The translations under genes and the position numbers were made by a program. A stretch of 64,000 bases of DNA, from assembly GCF_036324505.1 (NCBI RefSeq), contig NC_086368.1, positions 3,692,165 through 3,756,164 on the forward strand. Direction: 5' to 3'. Under the pieces are notes generated by a model. That model was not told the origin of the DNA. It worked only from the letters and a program-made list of their open reading frames with translations, and did no database searches. This document shows positions 1 through 49,222 of this stretch, in pieces; position 1 is the first letter of the stretch, and every line of letters begins with the position of its first letter. The stretch comes from Eleginops maclovinus (taxonomy: Eukaryota > Chordata > Actinopteri > Perciformes > Eleginopidae).

Positions 1-748
1 ACAAGTCTTATTGGTTAGTACTACCTTACCCTGAACCAAGATTTGGTTTTAATTAATCTAATCGGGCTTTCCTGTTCTTTTTTTGCATGTTTATTTCAGA
101 TAGGGTCTAAGGGTCAGGTCCCTTTTGGATCCAGCCTCTTTTTTGGGAAGTCGATTTTAGAACATCATCCATTTACTGGTAACCCACATACCAACCAAAC
201 AGAGAAGCAGATGCCAGTGCTATGTACTAGATAATAAGATGATTAAAGTGGTGATACACATCACCCTCTTTTTTCTCTTCCAGCAGTTACGCTAGATCAG
301 ATGTAGTTTGCTTTTTGTCAATGACAGTTTAGTAGTTGTTGCTGTTGGATAATTTGTCTGTTCTGTAATGATGGCTGGCACTGCTAATGTTAAATCCCCA
401 TTACTTCCTATTTAATTTACAATAACCTAAATGCATAAGGCCCTTTTTTTGCTTGATAACCCTTCCAAACAAAGAAGTATGAAGCGCAGATTAATCAAAT
501 GAGTGATATGCTGATATTTTTGTAGCTTTGTTTACAGTTTTTGTATGTAGACCTCGACTTTTACTTAAAAACTGTTTAAAATATATTAACGATCTGCTAT
601 TGCATTGAGTTCAATATTCCTTTATTCCTATAAACATAGCTGTGTAGTTTTTCTAATACTGAAATAACTGCGCATTCAACCTTGGGAAGACGTAACTGAG
701 CATGATCCAAGACACTGCTCTATTATTTCACTGTTTTGTTGGCCTAAA

Positions 749-770
749 CTAACCCTAACCCTAACCCTAA
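749..770. repeat. Short interstitial telomere-like repeat
   Basis: A run of about three and a half CCCTAA units, the vertebrate telomere repeat read on the complementary strand, sits in otherwise unremarkable AT-rich DNA. It is far too short to be a telomere. Confidence 0.8.
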
Positions 771-3138
771 TTTCAATGTTTCTGCTCTGTCCTTGCCTAG
801 CAAACCAAATATTAGAATCAAACAATTCAAATTTAAATTGAATATGTTTTGAATAGCAAGATACTTCTGGTGAACATGCACTTGTTGTTTCCTAATTAAA
901 ATGTATCTTTGTGATTGCACATTCCTCAACTCTTTTGTACTTTAATTTGTTTCTGTCCTTCTCACTTAACGTGACTCTAATTCATATTCCCTCCACCTAT
1001 TCCCAAACAGCTTCCCTTCTCTCCTCCATGCATCCCTCCGTCCTCCGTTCTCTCAGGAGGACATGAAAGCTTTTCATCAGAGAGCTGTGTAATTGACTGA
1101 GCTGCCACCCTGTCTTCCCCATCAGTGGGTGACAGGAGAGAGAAAGAGACAGAGGGTGTGTGTGTTTGGCAGAGGCCAACATTACCATTTACCCTTCCCC
1201 CCCTCTCTACGCATACACCCTGCCCTGTGATCCAAATGAACATCAGCGCTGCCATGCAGAAAGCACCATGGGGAGGGATACTTTGGCAGAGGGACAACCT
1301 CACACATTGTCAGAATGGACCTGGACGCACACTTATGATTGTTGTACCCTCACAGCTGCACACATATTAATGTGCACACACACTCACACACCAGTTTACT
1401 CTTTCATCTCTTCTTTAGGTTCACTTCTCCATGACAGGGAGTTGAGCAGCAGTAAATCTGTGTTGCCGGGCAGAATGGTTTTAGTCTTCTTGTGATTTGC
1501 TAGTTCTATGTTCATCTGTTTCCTGTAAATCCAGTCATTTAACTGATATAGTTTGACAATGGGATTGAAGAAGAATAAAGCAAATGAAAAAACTATGAAG
1601 TTCAAATAAAAAAGGAAGCTCTTACACCTTTCAGTCTGAGGTTTAATCTACTGCCGCTGAGCAAACACTGAGGTTAAAGAACACTTACGCTAGAGAGATT
1701 CGTAGGACCTGCAGGCGCGAAGCGGAATATCTAAAAATAAGACATTTAGGTTGTGGTAATTCATGGATGATGTGAATATTGTAATGGCTGTAGAATAAAC
1801 GAAGCATCCATGTTTAGTTTGGTTCTCTCTAAGAGGTGGTCAGTGTTGGGTGTCAACGTGAAACTATGACTGCTTTTTGACAGCTGGAATTGCTTCTTTT
1901 AATAGTGCAAATGCAAGCTCTTGCTTAAAGAACTTCTGTTAGCACGACAACAAGACTCAACAACCAGTACACCGCAACAACAGGACCTTACTTTTTCTTA
2001 ATCAAAAAGGATTCGCCAGCTAAGCGAACAAGTTATTAGCAGTAGTTGCATTTGCAATCATGGACTGAACATCTACTGGATGTAGTATATTATTTAATAT
2101 ACTTCAACTTTACATTAATCAGTAAGCATCCATACTATTTTAAATATTTGTACATGTTTTGATTTCGTTTTATTGCTAAGCTTAGTGGGTTGTTTTTAGC
2201 TAACAGGTAGCATAGTCATCAGGTGACTTGATGGAAATGAGGTCATACTTATTGTAATTAAAAATGATATTAAATATAATGACACATAAATGGTTTTCAT
2301 ACAGTATGTATTAACACCTATTTATGTATTTATTTATATTAATAGATGGATTATTTTTAAATTGTCATTAATAAATGTTAACAACCAGACGGGCTCCAAC
2401 CAGAACATCAGATATTCAACTACTGCTGCCGTTCTGCTTTCCGTGTCACTTTGACCTCTAATTTATTTTGGTCATCAACATTAATGTGGTGATGCTGCTG
2501 TCGTGACCTGGATTTTACAATCTTACTATGACTATCTGGGAGAAATGAAAGCAATAAAAATCATGAATGTAAATTTCTCATGATGCCTTTGATTAACATA
2601 TAATTTAAAGTGAAATCAAGAATATTTAAACTTATTGACGCACACTACATCATTAATATGATTACTTTAGTGCAGAAAAGGAGTCATAAAACTTTTAAGG
2701 GATTCATTTTAAAGGAAGTTATCTTTCTAGACACTATGACAGTTTCCCTCAAAACTAAAGTAAAACTTGAAGTTGTACTTCAATTAATTAAGTGAAAGTT
2801 TATCAGCAATTAGTTGAGATACTTTTTATCGAGAACACTTTTTCACTTGATCTGACATGAAGAAGTGTATTGAAGTAGCTCCGACCATTGTTCCCTGCTA
2901 CACTTTGCTTTAGTAATTGCTGTGTCTTTGAACATTAATCTGGTTTGACAATGGCATAATATCTGCAGGTGTAAAAGTCTTAGGAAGCATGGAGATCAGT
3001 TTGCTCAGATAAAAGCCATGTTTTTAGTGATAAAGCCATGGATCTGTTTAGAAAAATCAGTATTGAATATGTTTTGTGACCTGCTCTTCACTCTAAAGTA
3101 TTTTTAAAAAGGTTTTCCACAGTACTTTCATGCTTTGG

Positions 3139-3361
3139 GAACCTGAAAAAACTGAAACTTTTACTTTAATTAAATGTACTACGTCAACAAATACCACATG
3201 ACTGTATTAGGTTGGTTGAAAGCAATCAGATTAATTTGAACCTAATATATTTTATGCAAACTTAATATTATTGCTTTCAACCAACCTAATACATTTATGT
3301 GAAATCTGTTGACATAATTTATTTAATTATTATAATTAACTTTTGAGTTTTTTCAGTGTTC
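3139..3361. mobile_element. Foldback miniature inverted-repeat element
   Basis: The segment folds on itself. The inner arms 3203-3226 and 3270-3293 are a perfect 24-base inverted repeat. Further out, GTCAACA at 3183-3189 pairs with TGTTGAC at 3307-3313. Outermost, CTGAAAAAACT near 3143 matches the reverse complement of the sequence ending near 3356. This is the architecture of a non-autonomous foldback or MITE copy. I saw no clear target-site duplication and cannot assign a superfamily. Confidence 0.7.
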
Positions 3362-4679
3362 TGTCCATAGGAACCTGGTACTCGACCACATGTATTTTGC
3401 TGTGTTGCTGTGTTCCCAGATAGCAGCAGATCTCAATGGAAAGGATGGCCGGAGCAACTAAAGCTAAAAAAAAGTTTCATTAGTAAAGTATGGTGATTAG
3501 TAAGGTCAGGACACAGATATATGTAGTGAACTATATTCTTAAAACTATTCATGACTGTGGATACAAGGGAGTGATGTCGCTTTTCAATCAGAAGGTGGTG
3601 AGTTTGATTCCAAAACTTCTGGAGCCTACTTTTCCCATAATGCAGCTTCATCATGAGCGTCTGGTCCCTGTGTGCCTGGTACGCAGATCTTTCTGCTCCA
3701 CAGTTTGTAATGCCGGCTCTCCTTTTTCCTTAAGACATTATAGTCTGTCCATGCCCAAGCAGGGATAGACTTTATTTTCTCAGACTTAACAAAGCTTCTC
3801 TAGTGCCACACACAGACATAATAAAGAGTGTCCACAGCAGAACTCCTGAAATGTAAGTAAACTTGAAGTGAAAATCAGTGTAGTTCCCTGTAATTAGATC
3901 ATTTAGGTATTTGTTACTTTCCACATCTACCCACACGTGCATAAATACATACTTTGATAATAGTCACAGCCCCCCCCCCCCATCAAAGACACTGTGCACC
4001 ATGATCTATTACAGGCACCAAAGGAGCCATCAGATCCACTGCTCCACAGTGCACCACATGTATTCCTAGTAGTGACAGGGATCCCCAGCCCTGTACGCGT
4101 GGTCAGGAGACCGAAGGCTTTCTGCCCACGTTCTCTGGTGAGAGCCCTGCTTACTCATGTGTACTCTCCACAAGTACTTGATGTACGTGGCCACAAAGAG
4201 GTTATATAATATGCATGTAACTCGAGAGACTCAGCTTTACATAACTCCACATCATCTTCCACAACTGCTGGTGTTCCCGGTAGATTTACTATAGCAGTGG
4301 AGTGACTGTGGTAGAGAGGTGTGATGAAATAGAGTTCACTACTCTCTGGTTCTCTCTGAGGCACCAGAGGCACTCACATTCTTTAGTGTGGTAAAACTAC
4401 AAGCATTCGAGTTTTCTGAAAAGTCTACATTTTGGCAGTACACCATTTCTCTTGACAACTGTAATATTTGCACATTTGTACATAGTATGCTATATTTTGA
4501 CATATTTTTAGCAGATTGGTCTGGAGTATTCTAAATTATTCAGTCTGTTTTATATTGTGTATTTTTAGATACCTTATTTATATATTTTTTCTATTATTGA
4601 TATTCATTTATTTATTACATTTATTTAATGTTATTATTATTAAATATGACATTACAATATTAGTTAATTTTCTATAGTT

Positions 4680-4763
4680 ATAACTTGGGTGCGATGCCTG
4701 GTGTTGTGACAAGAAAAAGATCAATATGGGATTAATAAAGAATATCTAATCTAGTCTAATCTA
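4680..4763 (+). repeat. LINE/SINE-type 3' tail
   Basis: The sequence ends with a GGGATTAATAAAGAAT-like motif followed by degenerate TCTAA repeats. This is the usual 3' end of several fish non-LTR retroelements, where short tail repeats mark the priming site. No coding part is attached. Confidence 0.5.
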
Positions 4764-6964
4764 ATGTTTTAATGAAGAAATCTTCAGAAATATGAATCTG
4801 CTCACACGTTTGTAGCTGTTTTATAAATGCATAATTCAAAGTACAACATTTCTCTCTTAAAAGTAGTGTAGCAAGTGACCATCTCCTGATCTTTGTATCC
4901 ATGCAGAGCCACAATTGGACCAACACAATGTCAAAAACATCCAACAAAACACAAAATACCACCAAATATTTTGAAAAAACTCTGAATGAGACCATACTGG
5001 AATAATCTGGAAGACTTAAATAACAAAAATTATCAAATGTTAAAAGAAAATATCAAAAGAAGTACACATGGAAAATGTATAAATACAATCTTACTGTAGA
5101 AGTACTAAAAGTACTATTATTGTTTATTTGTATTTGTGTATGTTTGAGCGTTGCCAGTGGGAGATGAGGAAGGATGATAAGGAATTGTGTGGGAAAATTC
5201 TGCTGAAAGACTTCATTTAGATTTTCCTTTGTTACCCGCATCCTTAGGTTATTTTTCTCATCACTGTTTTGTCGATTTCTTCCATCGTGCTCCTGTCAAC
5301 TAGTGTTGTCGGGTTGCAGAAGGAATGCGAATAGGAATTTGTGTGTGTGTGTTCACACATATTGCCATCTCCCCACAAGACCATGCACAAGTCATTATGG
5401 GAGGGATGGCAGCCTGCACACACTCATTCATCACTGTTAGCGTTCTTCTTTAATGGAGGTTCAGCAGAGATTGATTAAAAAGAAAACCAAAGTGAGAGGA
5501 AGTTAGAGGTGCACGAATTAATTATTGTTCAGGTGAGGAGCTTCGCTTGTTGGAATGAATAATAGACTGATGTGAAGCCATGGGTCAAGGTTTCAGCAAA
5601 CAGGCTCCAAGGAGAATAACTAATGTGTTGGTACAAAAGTATCACCCCTTCAGCATAATGGATTGTGTTATAGGTTTGTGTCTGCCTTCATATGTGTCAC
5701 ACGTAGACATCGTTTATCCCAGCCAGATTTGAATCACAGCATCAGGTCGCTTTTACGCTTCGTGTTGTTATAGATCCCGAAACCTGTGCCTATTATAATA
5801 TGTTACATTATAGGAGAATATGTAACTGGAATCCCTTTGGGCAAATAAAACCTTTCCTGTCTGGTGGGGAAAGTTTGGTTGACTAACCGCACTGATATCC
5901 CCCATGACCAGCTCACTGAGATCAGGCGACTCCTCGGGTGCAGGTCATCGGTCAAGCTGGATAGTCCGGCCTTTGGTGTAGGTGTTTAGACTGAAAGTGT
6001 GTATCTCATTCATTGCTGATACCAGGGAAGGACTGGCTATCTGTATGTTCTGGAGGATCACAGAACTGGCACGATTGGATTCATATTTTTTATTTTTGGG
6101 TCATTTAATTAAACATGATCGTTCAAGTTGCACACTGACCTGTGACAAAAGGCGACAGCACTGATGCAAACGTTTGGTTCTTACTTTACAGCTTAAGATA
6201 TCTACGATAAACATTACGAGTTAAGATTAAGGCATTGTGACATCCCCCATGCCTGCTTTTGATTTCCCATGGCGATGGCACCAATTGTTGTTGGCTGTGT
6301 CAGAGTCCAGGTCTGATCTTCAGTTCCAGTCAGTCCCTGGCTCATGTTGGCCTACCGGGCTTTGAAGGGATCCGGTTCTACCCACACCGAGGACATGGTT
6401 AAACCACACACTCCGACACATGCCATGGATTTATAAAGGGAACTGGATACAGCGTTGGAGGTGGGACCCCGTTCATTCGTAGTACCTTAGATCTTACCTG
6501 GATGTTGGCCCATAGAGAGTGCCCACTTGAGTTTTCCCTCTCGGCTCACTCTAATGATTAGAGCGGGAAAAATAATTCCACATTTTACAACTTTCAGATC
6601 CTAATGATGCAAGGGCTATACAAGTGTTCGTGTAGTTTTGGGTCCAATGACATCACGTCACGTCACAAAACTAGCTTCAAGGTCTGGCACAATTCCAATG
6701 GGCTTAACACATGCACGTCGCTCTGCATCAGCCAATCAGCTTGCTACTCTCTTGCTGTGAGTTGGATCCAGGTACCCTTCAACAAAAAACACCCCACTTT
6801 GCTATCCTTGCCTCAAAAATTGGTACGTCCCCATTGGTATCAGGGCAGCAGGAAGTCTACACATCATCCGTCACAGACTGAAAACCCACATGTTTCCCCA
6901 GCACCAAGGCCAATCAACCCTGCACAACGAACTGCACCAATGCAATGATTATTTTTATTTGAAG

Positions 6965-7045
6965 AAAATAAAACTGTTGCTGTTGTGAGCTTGTATCTTT
7001 ATGGTTTATTGCACTTATTGTTAGTCACTTTGGATAAAAGTGTCA
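6965..7045 (+). repeat. SINE/LINE-type tail
   Basis: It contains a variant of the widespread fish SINE tail (GTCACTTTGGATAAAAGTGTC). A related tail occurs near 27893-27945. No tRNA-like head was recognised upstream. Confidence 0.45.
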
Positions 7046-7439
7046 CCTGTTCGGTTACGAAATGTGGCAGAGGTAAAAAAAATGTGTCCTTGGTGTCTTC
7101 CTCATGGCGGTTTCATCCAACTTTATCCCTCACAAAGCTGGTAATAACAGCCAAAGGCAACACACTCCCTGTTGTTGTTACACCAGTTTGACCCTGCCTC
7201 CTGCTCCTGCTTAGACGATACTTATGTCCACAATTCATAAAACAACAGACATAACATAACACCACATAACAGAACGACTTCGACTAGACGAAAGGAATCC
7301 CTGAGTCATGTTGTGAGTTGGAGTGTACGCATCCACAGGGAATTATGGAGTGGATGTTAAAGGTTTTCTAACTTTTTCTACAGTTTGACTTGACCTGAAA
7401 ACTGTTAATGATGCCTTTCTATCTCTCTCTCTGTCTCAG

Positions 7440-43172
<35,733 letters not shown>

Positions 43173-45215
43173 GAGCCGGCAGATTCACAGAGAGTAGCTA
43201 GTGTGTTAGTGTGTACATGTGTGTGTTGCATGGTTTCAGGGTTGTTGACAGGAAATGAGTCAGGATTTTGAAGATCATACTTGGAAGTGGTAAACTACCA
43301 GAGATGTTGGAGGGAAGAATTCCTCCAACTGGAATCATAGGAAATGCACTTCTGATCCTTCTAACATTTGAGAGTCTGACTTTTATCAGCACCGATCAGA
43401 AGGCGCCCCCTGCAGGTGAAACACACAACTTTGCAATTACACACAAACTGCATTTATATCAAAGGCTTCAAATGTAGTTAGCAATTTTCCCTCATTCATC
43501 AATTACATTTCTAATGTTTGACAAGAAGCATTACCAAGCTTTTTGCTGTCACAACTCCTCCTGCAGAGGTCCAGTTCCTGCTCACAGTGAAAGACTGTCT
43601 GCTGTACGATGAATCCTGAAGGAGCTACCAGTTGAGTTTATCAGTTGTAAAGAAAGACAGCAGGGGGCTGGGGTCCTCTCCTTGTTTGTTTCTTCTCAGG
43701 GCATTTTAGCAACAGTATCAGCAGGTCCGAAACAGAGGAGCAGTCGAGTTGGATCCTGTCCTGTTATGGCATCAGACCACTTCTTTCACCGCTTCATGAA
43801 CATGCTGCATATATATCTATGCTAAAAAAGTTTTTTTATGTAAAGGGAGGAGAATGTCCTGCAGTTTGAGGTCAACTTTAGATACTGTGCGCCAGAATAT
43901 TCAAAATAATCCCACTTGGACACACGGGGCAAGAAAGATGCCATGAAATTGTGTGGGGATGGAGAACAGACTGGAACATACCGTGCACTGCCAGCCTCCA
44001 CTTCCTCCAGCCACCGTAACATTTACAATTTTGGGAGGCACCGACTTCTCCAGCCCCGGTGATGAGGCTGAACAATGCCTCTGCTTCTGAACCTGGCTGG
44101 AGAATGTTCCTGTTTAAAGTGGGTTAGTGCACATTTCACAGGTCAGATATGTAGCAGAGAATGTGTGTCACCTTTCATTTTGTTCAGCAGGCACCGACAA
44201 AAAGAGTGAGGAGAGGTTTGATATGTAGCGCTGAAATTCACTCTGCCTGACTGCTGTTGGACTGACGCTTCAGTTTGATACATGGCTGCTTTTCTCTTCA
44301 GCTACTGTCGAAACAGACTGATTTAAGTGAATGCTCACAAATTGGTTTCATTTTTGATAAGTCTTTCATTGTGTTAGATAGGGATTCAAGCTAAAATGAA
44401 GCGGTGTTTCAGTAGAAACCCCAAAATCATTTGACTTTAACAGGCTCTCTGTTCCTCACATACACAAACAATGTCTTTATCTGACCTGTGCTACTTGGAT
44501 AGGCAGAATTACAGGAAATAAAACGTTTTGGAGGTCTGTAAAGCTAATAATTACAAACATATTCAACAGGATTCGTCAGCTTATTGTATCAGAAAGGAAA
44601 CGGATATGTGGCCTTACTTCTGTCATAATCCTTACAGGAACGGGTGATGGAGGACTCTATTTTTATATGATAAAACATTAGTTCTATGTTATTTGCATGC
44701 TTATTTGGCTAATATGCTGCCAATGATGTTCTGTATTTTATTCATATCCAAAAAAAGACTTCAGACTACATTCCGACATGTTTCTGTGCAGGACAGCTCT
44801 GTTTCTGTGGTGTGATCATGGAGACACATGAGCAGTAGGATATGTTTGTGTCACAGTGTTTAATATATGCATGCATGTGTTATGGTCCGCACCAACCCAA
44901 AGTCACAAAGCGTATGGGACTCTTTTGTATGGAGCATGTTATAAACAGTGTGCAGTATTAGTTTATTGAACACACTGACAGACAACATTCTGCTCACTAG
45001 TTGTGTGTCCATACAGCCTAACATGTAAATACATCTAAAGTAATGCACAGGATATTTTGTAAAGTCTTCCTCCCTTCCGTTTTGTTCTTCTCTTATTCTC
45101 TAAATATGTACATGTTATTTTTGTCACTATTTGTGTTGGTCAGAAATTAGTATTAGGTTTGTCAATGTTTTCTAGTTTTTGTTCAGAATCCAAATAAAGG
45201 TATATGTTTAAGACT
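43173..45215 (+). other. cpne9: Likely cpne9 3' UTR
   Basis: No open frame of interest follows the stop. The sequence is low in recognisable repeats up to an AATAAA signal at 45193-45198, which I take as the likely polyadenylation site. Another AATAAA lies near 45350. The extent is inferred from the signal, not from transcript data. Confidence 0.55.
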
Positions 45216-46339
45216 GATTTGTAATCTTTGAATCACTCTATCTAGTCTTTATTCCCTTCACTTTAATTCATTTTGATTAATATTAATAACCAAACAGTTG
45301 GAGATGATAGCTCCAGCCATTAAAGTATTGCCATGTGTCATAAAGATTCAAATAAATGTCTGTTTCAGAGTTATACGTTAGCATCCAATTAACATTTAAA
45401 CACAGTTATGTGTGTTATTATAAATCATGTGTCTATTTACTATCTCTTTACTCCATGAATGGAGAATGGCTGGAACAGTCATCACTTTGTGAAAATGACA
45501 AATTACCCTTTTAGCACACAAATCAGAGCTATAGTCAATGTTATTATTCAACGTATGACACAGCAACGCAATTATTAAACCTTCGCCTCTCATAGTTAAT
45601 ATTTGGAACAGAATAGCTCCAGCTTGTATGACTGAGTGAGGCTACCTTTCTCGCAGGCTACCGATGGAGTTTTCTTTTCTTTTTTTTAAGGTCAAATGCA
45701 TCAATCTGGTGCACTTTGTGGGGCAAAATTAAGAGACTAGATCTATGGACACATCTCTAAACGCCCATGTCAAACAGAACTGTTTACATATTTTCTTTTT
45801 ATTTATGCATATTTTATAAATCCCTCCCCTTCTAAACTTTCTTTTTGTTTTACTGTCCTATAGTATAATTTTGAATTATTTCATACCTGTTTTTCAGTTA
45901 TTCTCTGACTATAATGATCATATAAAGGTATGCCTTGGAAATACTTCTTTACACATATCGTGGCCAAACCGTTAGAGACCCACTGAGATAACTCAGACTT
46001 AAGTTAACTATTAGGAATTTAATAAAAGAATGTATTAGTAAAATGGATCCAATTTTACATTCCTTTTTGGAACACAGTGCAGGGACTTGTTTTGGCCGCT
46101 AGATGGAGGCAGGGAGAGACGGTTCTCCTGGGCTTGTACAGCGGCAGCAATAAATAGGAATCCAGTATTACACAGATAAGACAGACATGAACGTTACTGT
46201 CTATATAAGTCTCCTTCAGCTGGTCATGGTTATTACGTTTGCAAGGCTTCCTCTTTTGTTGTAGCTGTCGTTGCTGCCAGAAGTTGCTATTCATCAACTA
46301 TTTATATTCCTGCAGAAAAAAGCAAGATCCGAACGCTGT

Positions 46340-47005
46340 AATAGATATAGATAGATAGAAGTACTTTATTGATCCCAATTTGGGACATTTTTTCGTTGCA
46401 GCAGCATAAAAACAAGGCATTGTAATTACAATAAAATAGCGTTTAAACAATGTAAAGTTTGATGCTGATGACAGTGCCAGCTTTCCGGATCAGTTTATTG
46501 ATTCTGCTGGTGTCAGAATCAATAAACGCCCCCCCCCCCAGCAGACGGCAGCATAGGAGAGTGCACTGGCTACAACAGACTGGTAGAAGATCTCCAACAT
46601 CTTGCTGCACACGTTGAAGGATCTCAGCCTCCTCAGGAAATAGAGTTGGCTCATCCCCTTCTTGTAAACAGCGTCAGTGTTGGCCGTCCAGTTCAGTCCA
46701 TTGTCGAGGTGCACTCCAAGGTACTTGTAATCCTCCACCACAGCCACATCCTCACCCAGAATGCACAGGGGCAGTGGAGACGTCCTCTTCTTCCTGAAGT
46801 CAATGACCATCTCTCTGGTCTTGGCCACATTCAGAAGTAGAAGTTATCTTCCAGTCCACTCCACAAAATCCTCCACCAGCGCCCTGTACTCCTGTCCATC
46901 CCTTATACACCCTACCACTGCAGAGTCATCCGAAAACTTCTGCAGGTAGCATGACTCTGAGTTGTATTTAAAGTCAGTGGTGTATAAGCTGAACAGGTGA
47001 ACATC
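46340..47005 (-). mobile_element. LINE reverse transcriptase C-terminal fragment (L2/CR1-like)
   Basis: The minus strand encodes FSDDSAVVGCIRDGQEYRAL, then after a break AKTREMVIDFRKKRT, then DYKYLGVHLDNGLNW and FNVCSKMLEIFYQSVVASAL. This is the end of the reverse transcriptase of a non-LTR element common in fish. A stop and small gaps break the frame. At its 3' end (46350-46440, read on the minus strand) lies the usual CCCAAATTGGGATCAATAAA tail with GATA repeats. Confidence 0.82.
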
Positions 47006-48540
47006 ATGTGACATCCTACCCAAATAACTACCTGCAGGTCTTCTGGATTTTGGAACCTACAAGGTTATATCAGGATAATTTAGCCTGGGACTTACAGGCA
47101 TCGGTGACCAGCATCTTCATGTATTGAACCCCAGTCCATTTGCTTTAGGTCAAGTTGAGACTTCAAGAAAAGGCTGACCGAGCCGGGCTTGACAGCATAC
47201 TTTGAGGGCCCTTTCCTAGGCCAAGCACAGCCTGACCCTTACCCTCCTCCTGGAACTCCGTGCAATGTAATGTCCTACTGTGTTGGTTCACTGGCTCATT
47301 AGGATGATAGAACATGCATCATTCAGCTTTTTGACCAGGCCATTGTGAAAATATGACTCTGTTTATTCCATGTCCCAAATAGGCGCTCTATATTCAAGGT
47401 TCTTGTGTCTGTTATGGGCTGAAGCGTAAGGGGGCCCGGAGACCAGCATGTTCATCTCCCAAACCAAGCGGTGATTTATTATACACCTCAAATTCCTCAG
47501 CAACATGGATTCATATTTATTTGAAAGATTTTACTTTGCGTGTCAGTTGTTGCTAGTTCACTGGCGTAAATTGTTCTCCAGATTTAAGCTGAAGAAAACG
47601 CCTGACAACCAGTTTGTAACAAGATAATCCCTCAAAAAATAATGAACAAATGCTTTTTGAATGAAAATCACCTCCTTTTTATTATGATGGGAAACATATT
47701 TACATATTTTTTGTCAAACAAATAAACCAAAAAATGGTTGATGAGCCTACACTACACGGAGTGTATCAAGGATCAGAATGCCCTGGGTTTCATTTCTCCA
47801 CCTCTCTTAAGCCTTCAAAGAATGGTTGTCCCACACACAATTAATTTTGCAATGCTGACAGTGAAAGTGAATCTGAAATAGAAAAGCTTTGGTATTCTTT
47901 AGTTGCCAGATTAATATTTTCCTTAATGATATTCCTTATGTGTTCCTGTTTTATCTTGGAATTCAGTCTACAAATTGTAATACTGCATACGTTTGTCTTT
48001 GAGAGTTATTTTAAATGAAAACAAAACATCTATGTAGTTATTGCACAACATAGAGCAGACACAACAAAATATATCATATTATAAATATAAAACTCTACTC
48101 TATAAGTAGTCTCATATATAGTATAAGTGTACACTATTTTACAGAAACCTCTGTTTTTACTGCTACTCACATTAATCCAAACAGAGGGAGCTGTCTGCAT
48201 TTAAATTGAAATAAAGGCGGGTTTGTAATCTCTCTGAGAAAACACTGCAGCAGTACAGGCTATCATCCTTTTTTCAAACATTAGCCAGCTTCTTTAGATA
48301 TTTCTGTTCTCTGTTTTTGTTTGGGAAATGTAAAACTGTTTCTGATTTGATCTGGTTCTCTGTGAACAAACTCTGTTCTTTCCTTATCAGTAAGGGGAGA
48401 TGGCCAGTCTGCAGGGTCTGATGGTGAAGCCTTAACTCCTGGAGCTGCAGCACTGGGCTGTGCTTAGGTGGAGAAGGTGCCTGCAGGTGGCCCACAATAT
48501 CTCAAACTGAGAGAAGTATGTGAACATTACGATATACATT

Positions 48541-48830
48541 GAAGAAGATATTGAAAATGTTTCTATAAAAAATGATTAATATTAAATAGAGGAAGTGCCA
48601 AAATCTAATAGAAGAAGGTGTGTTTGCTGTCTGCTACAGACTAGTATTCATCTCTGAAAGAAATTGAAGATATAAGGTCACATATAAGGACAGAGAAGCT
48701 ATTGAAAAAAACCTCGTCATTTTCTATACAAATATTAATGAAAAGGAAGTACAAAAATTCAATATAAAGAGGTGTGTCTATTGTGTGCAGACTATAATCC
48801 CATTCTCAAAGTAAATTGAAGTTAAGATAA
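48541..48830. repeat. Diverged tandem duplication of about 150 bp
   Basis: Two blocks share TATTGAAAA, TTCTATA, GGAAGT, AAGGTGTGT or AGGTGTGT, and AAATTGAAG in the same order. Divergence is high. Confidence 0.6.
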
Positions 48831-48849
48831 AATAAGATAAGTAACACAG

Positions 48850-49222
48850 TACCGAAGGAGTGGCAGACCGGGGTGGTGGTTCCTCTTTTTTAAAAAGGGG
48901 GATCAGAGGGTGTGTGCCAATTACAGAGGCATCACATTACTCAGCCTCCCGGGAAAGTTACTCTAAGGTGCTGGAAAGGAGGGTCCGGCCGATTGTCAAA
49001 CCTCAGATTGAAGAGGAACAATGCGGTTTTCGTCCTGGTGGTGGAACGACGGACCAGCTTTTCACTCTTGCAAGGATTCTGGAGAGGGCCTGGGAGTATG
49101 CTCATCCGGTCTACATGTGCTTTGTGGATTTGGAGAAGGCGTACGACAGGGAGATACTGTGGGAGGTGCTGCGGGAGTATGGGGTGAGGGGGTCTCTACT
49201 CAGGGCCATCCAATCTCTGTAG
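48850..49222 (+). mobile_element. LINE reverse transcriptase fragment
   Basis: It encodes VPKEWQTGVVVPLFKKGDQ (partly in another frame), then ERRVRPIVKPQIEEEQCGFR, then PGGGTTDQLFTLARILERAW and CFVDLEKAYD. The last is the first catalytic block of non-LTR reverse transcriptases. A frameshift lies near 48900-48950 and the sequence stops at RAIQSL, so it is truncated at both ends. Confidence 0.83.

Larger units (their letters stand above)
1..7439. other. Non-coding sequence upstream of the first visible copine exon
   Basis: No exon of the copine first C2 domain, and no other convincing coding exon, could be recognised here on either strand. The stretch is probably intron of the copine gene, because the first visible exon at 7440 starts in mid-codon and has a good 3' splice site. 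Repeats found in it (hairpin element near 3140-3361, repeat tail near 4680-4763, SINE-like tail near 6965-7045) are listed separately. Short open frames here lack splice context, domains and composition bias, so they are not called. Confidence 0.6.

Noticed and set aside
1125..1495. Overlapping open frames near 977-1495
   Set aside because: Frames on both strands overlap with no homology, and no splice pattern or codon bias supports them.
1..7439. Exons for the copine first C2 domain
   Set aside because: I looked for the conserved SKSDP, RTEVIDNTLNP and DFLGQA segments in all frames and found none. They are probably further upstream, or too diverged to spot by eye.
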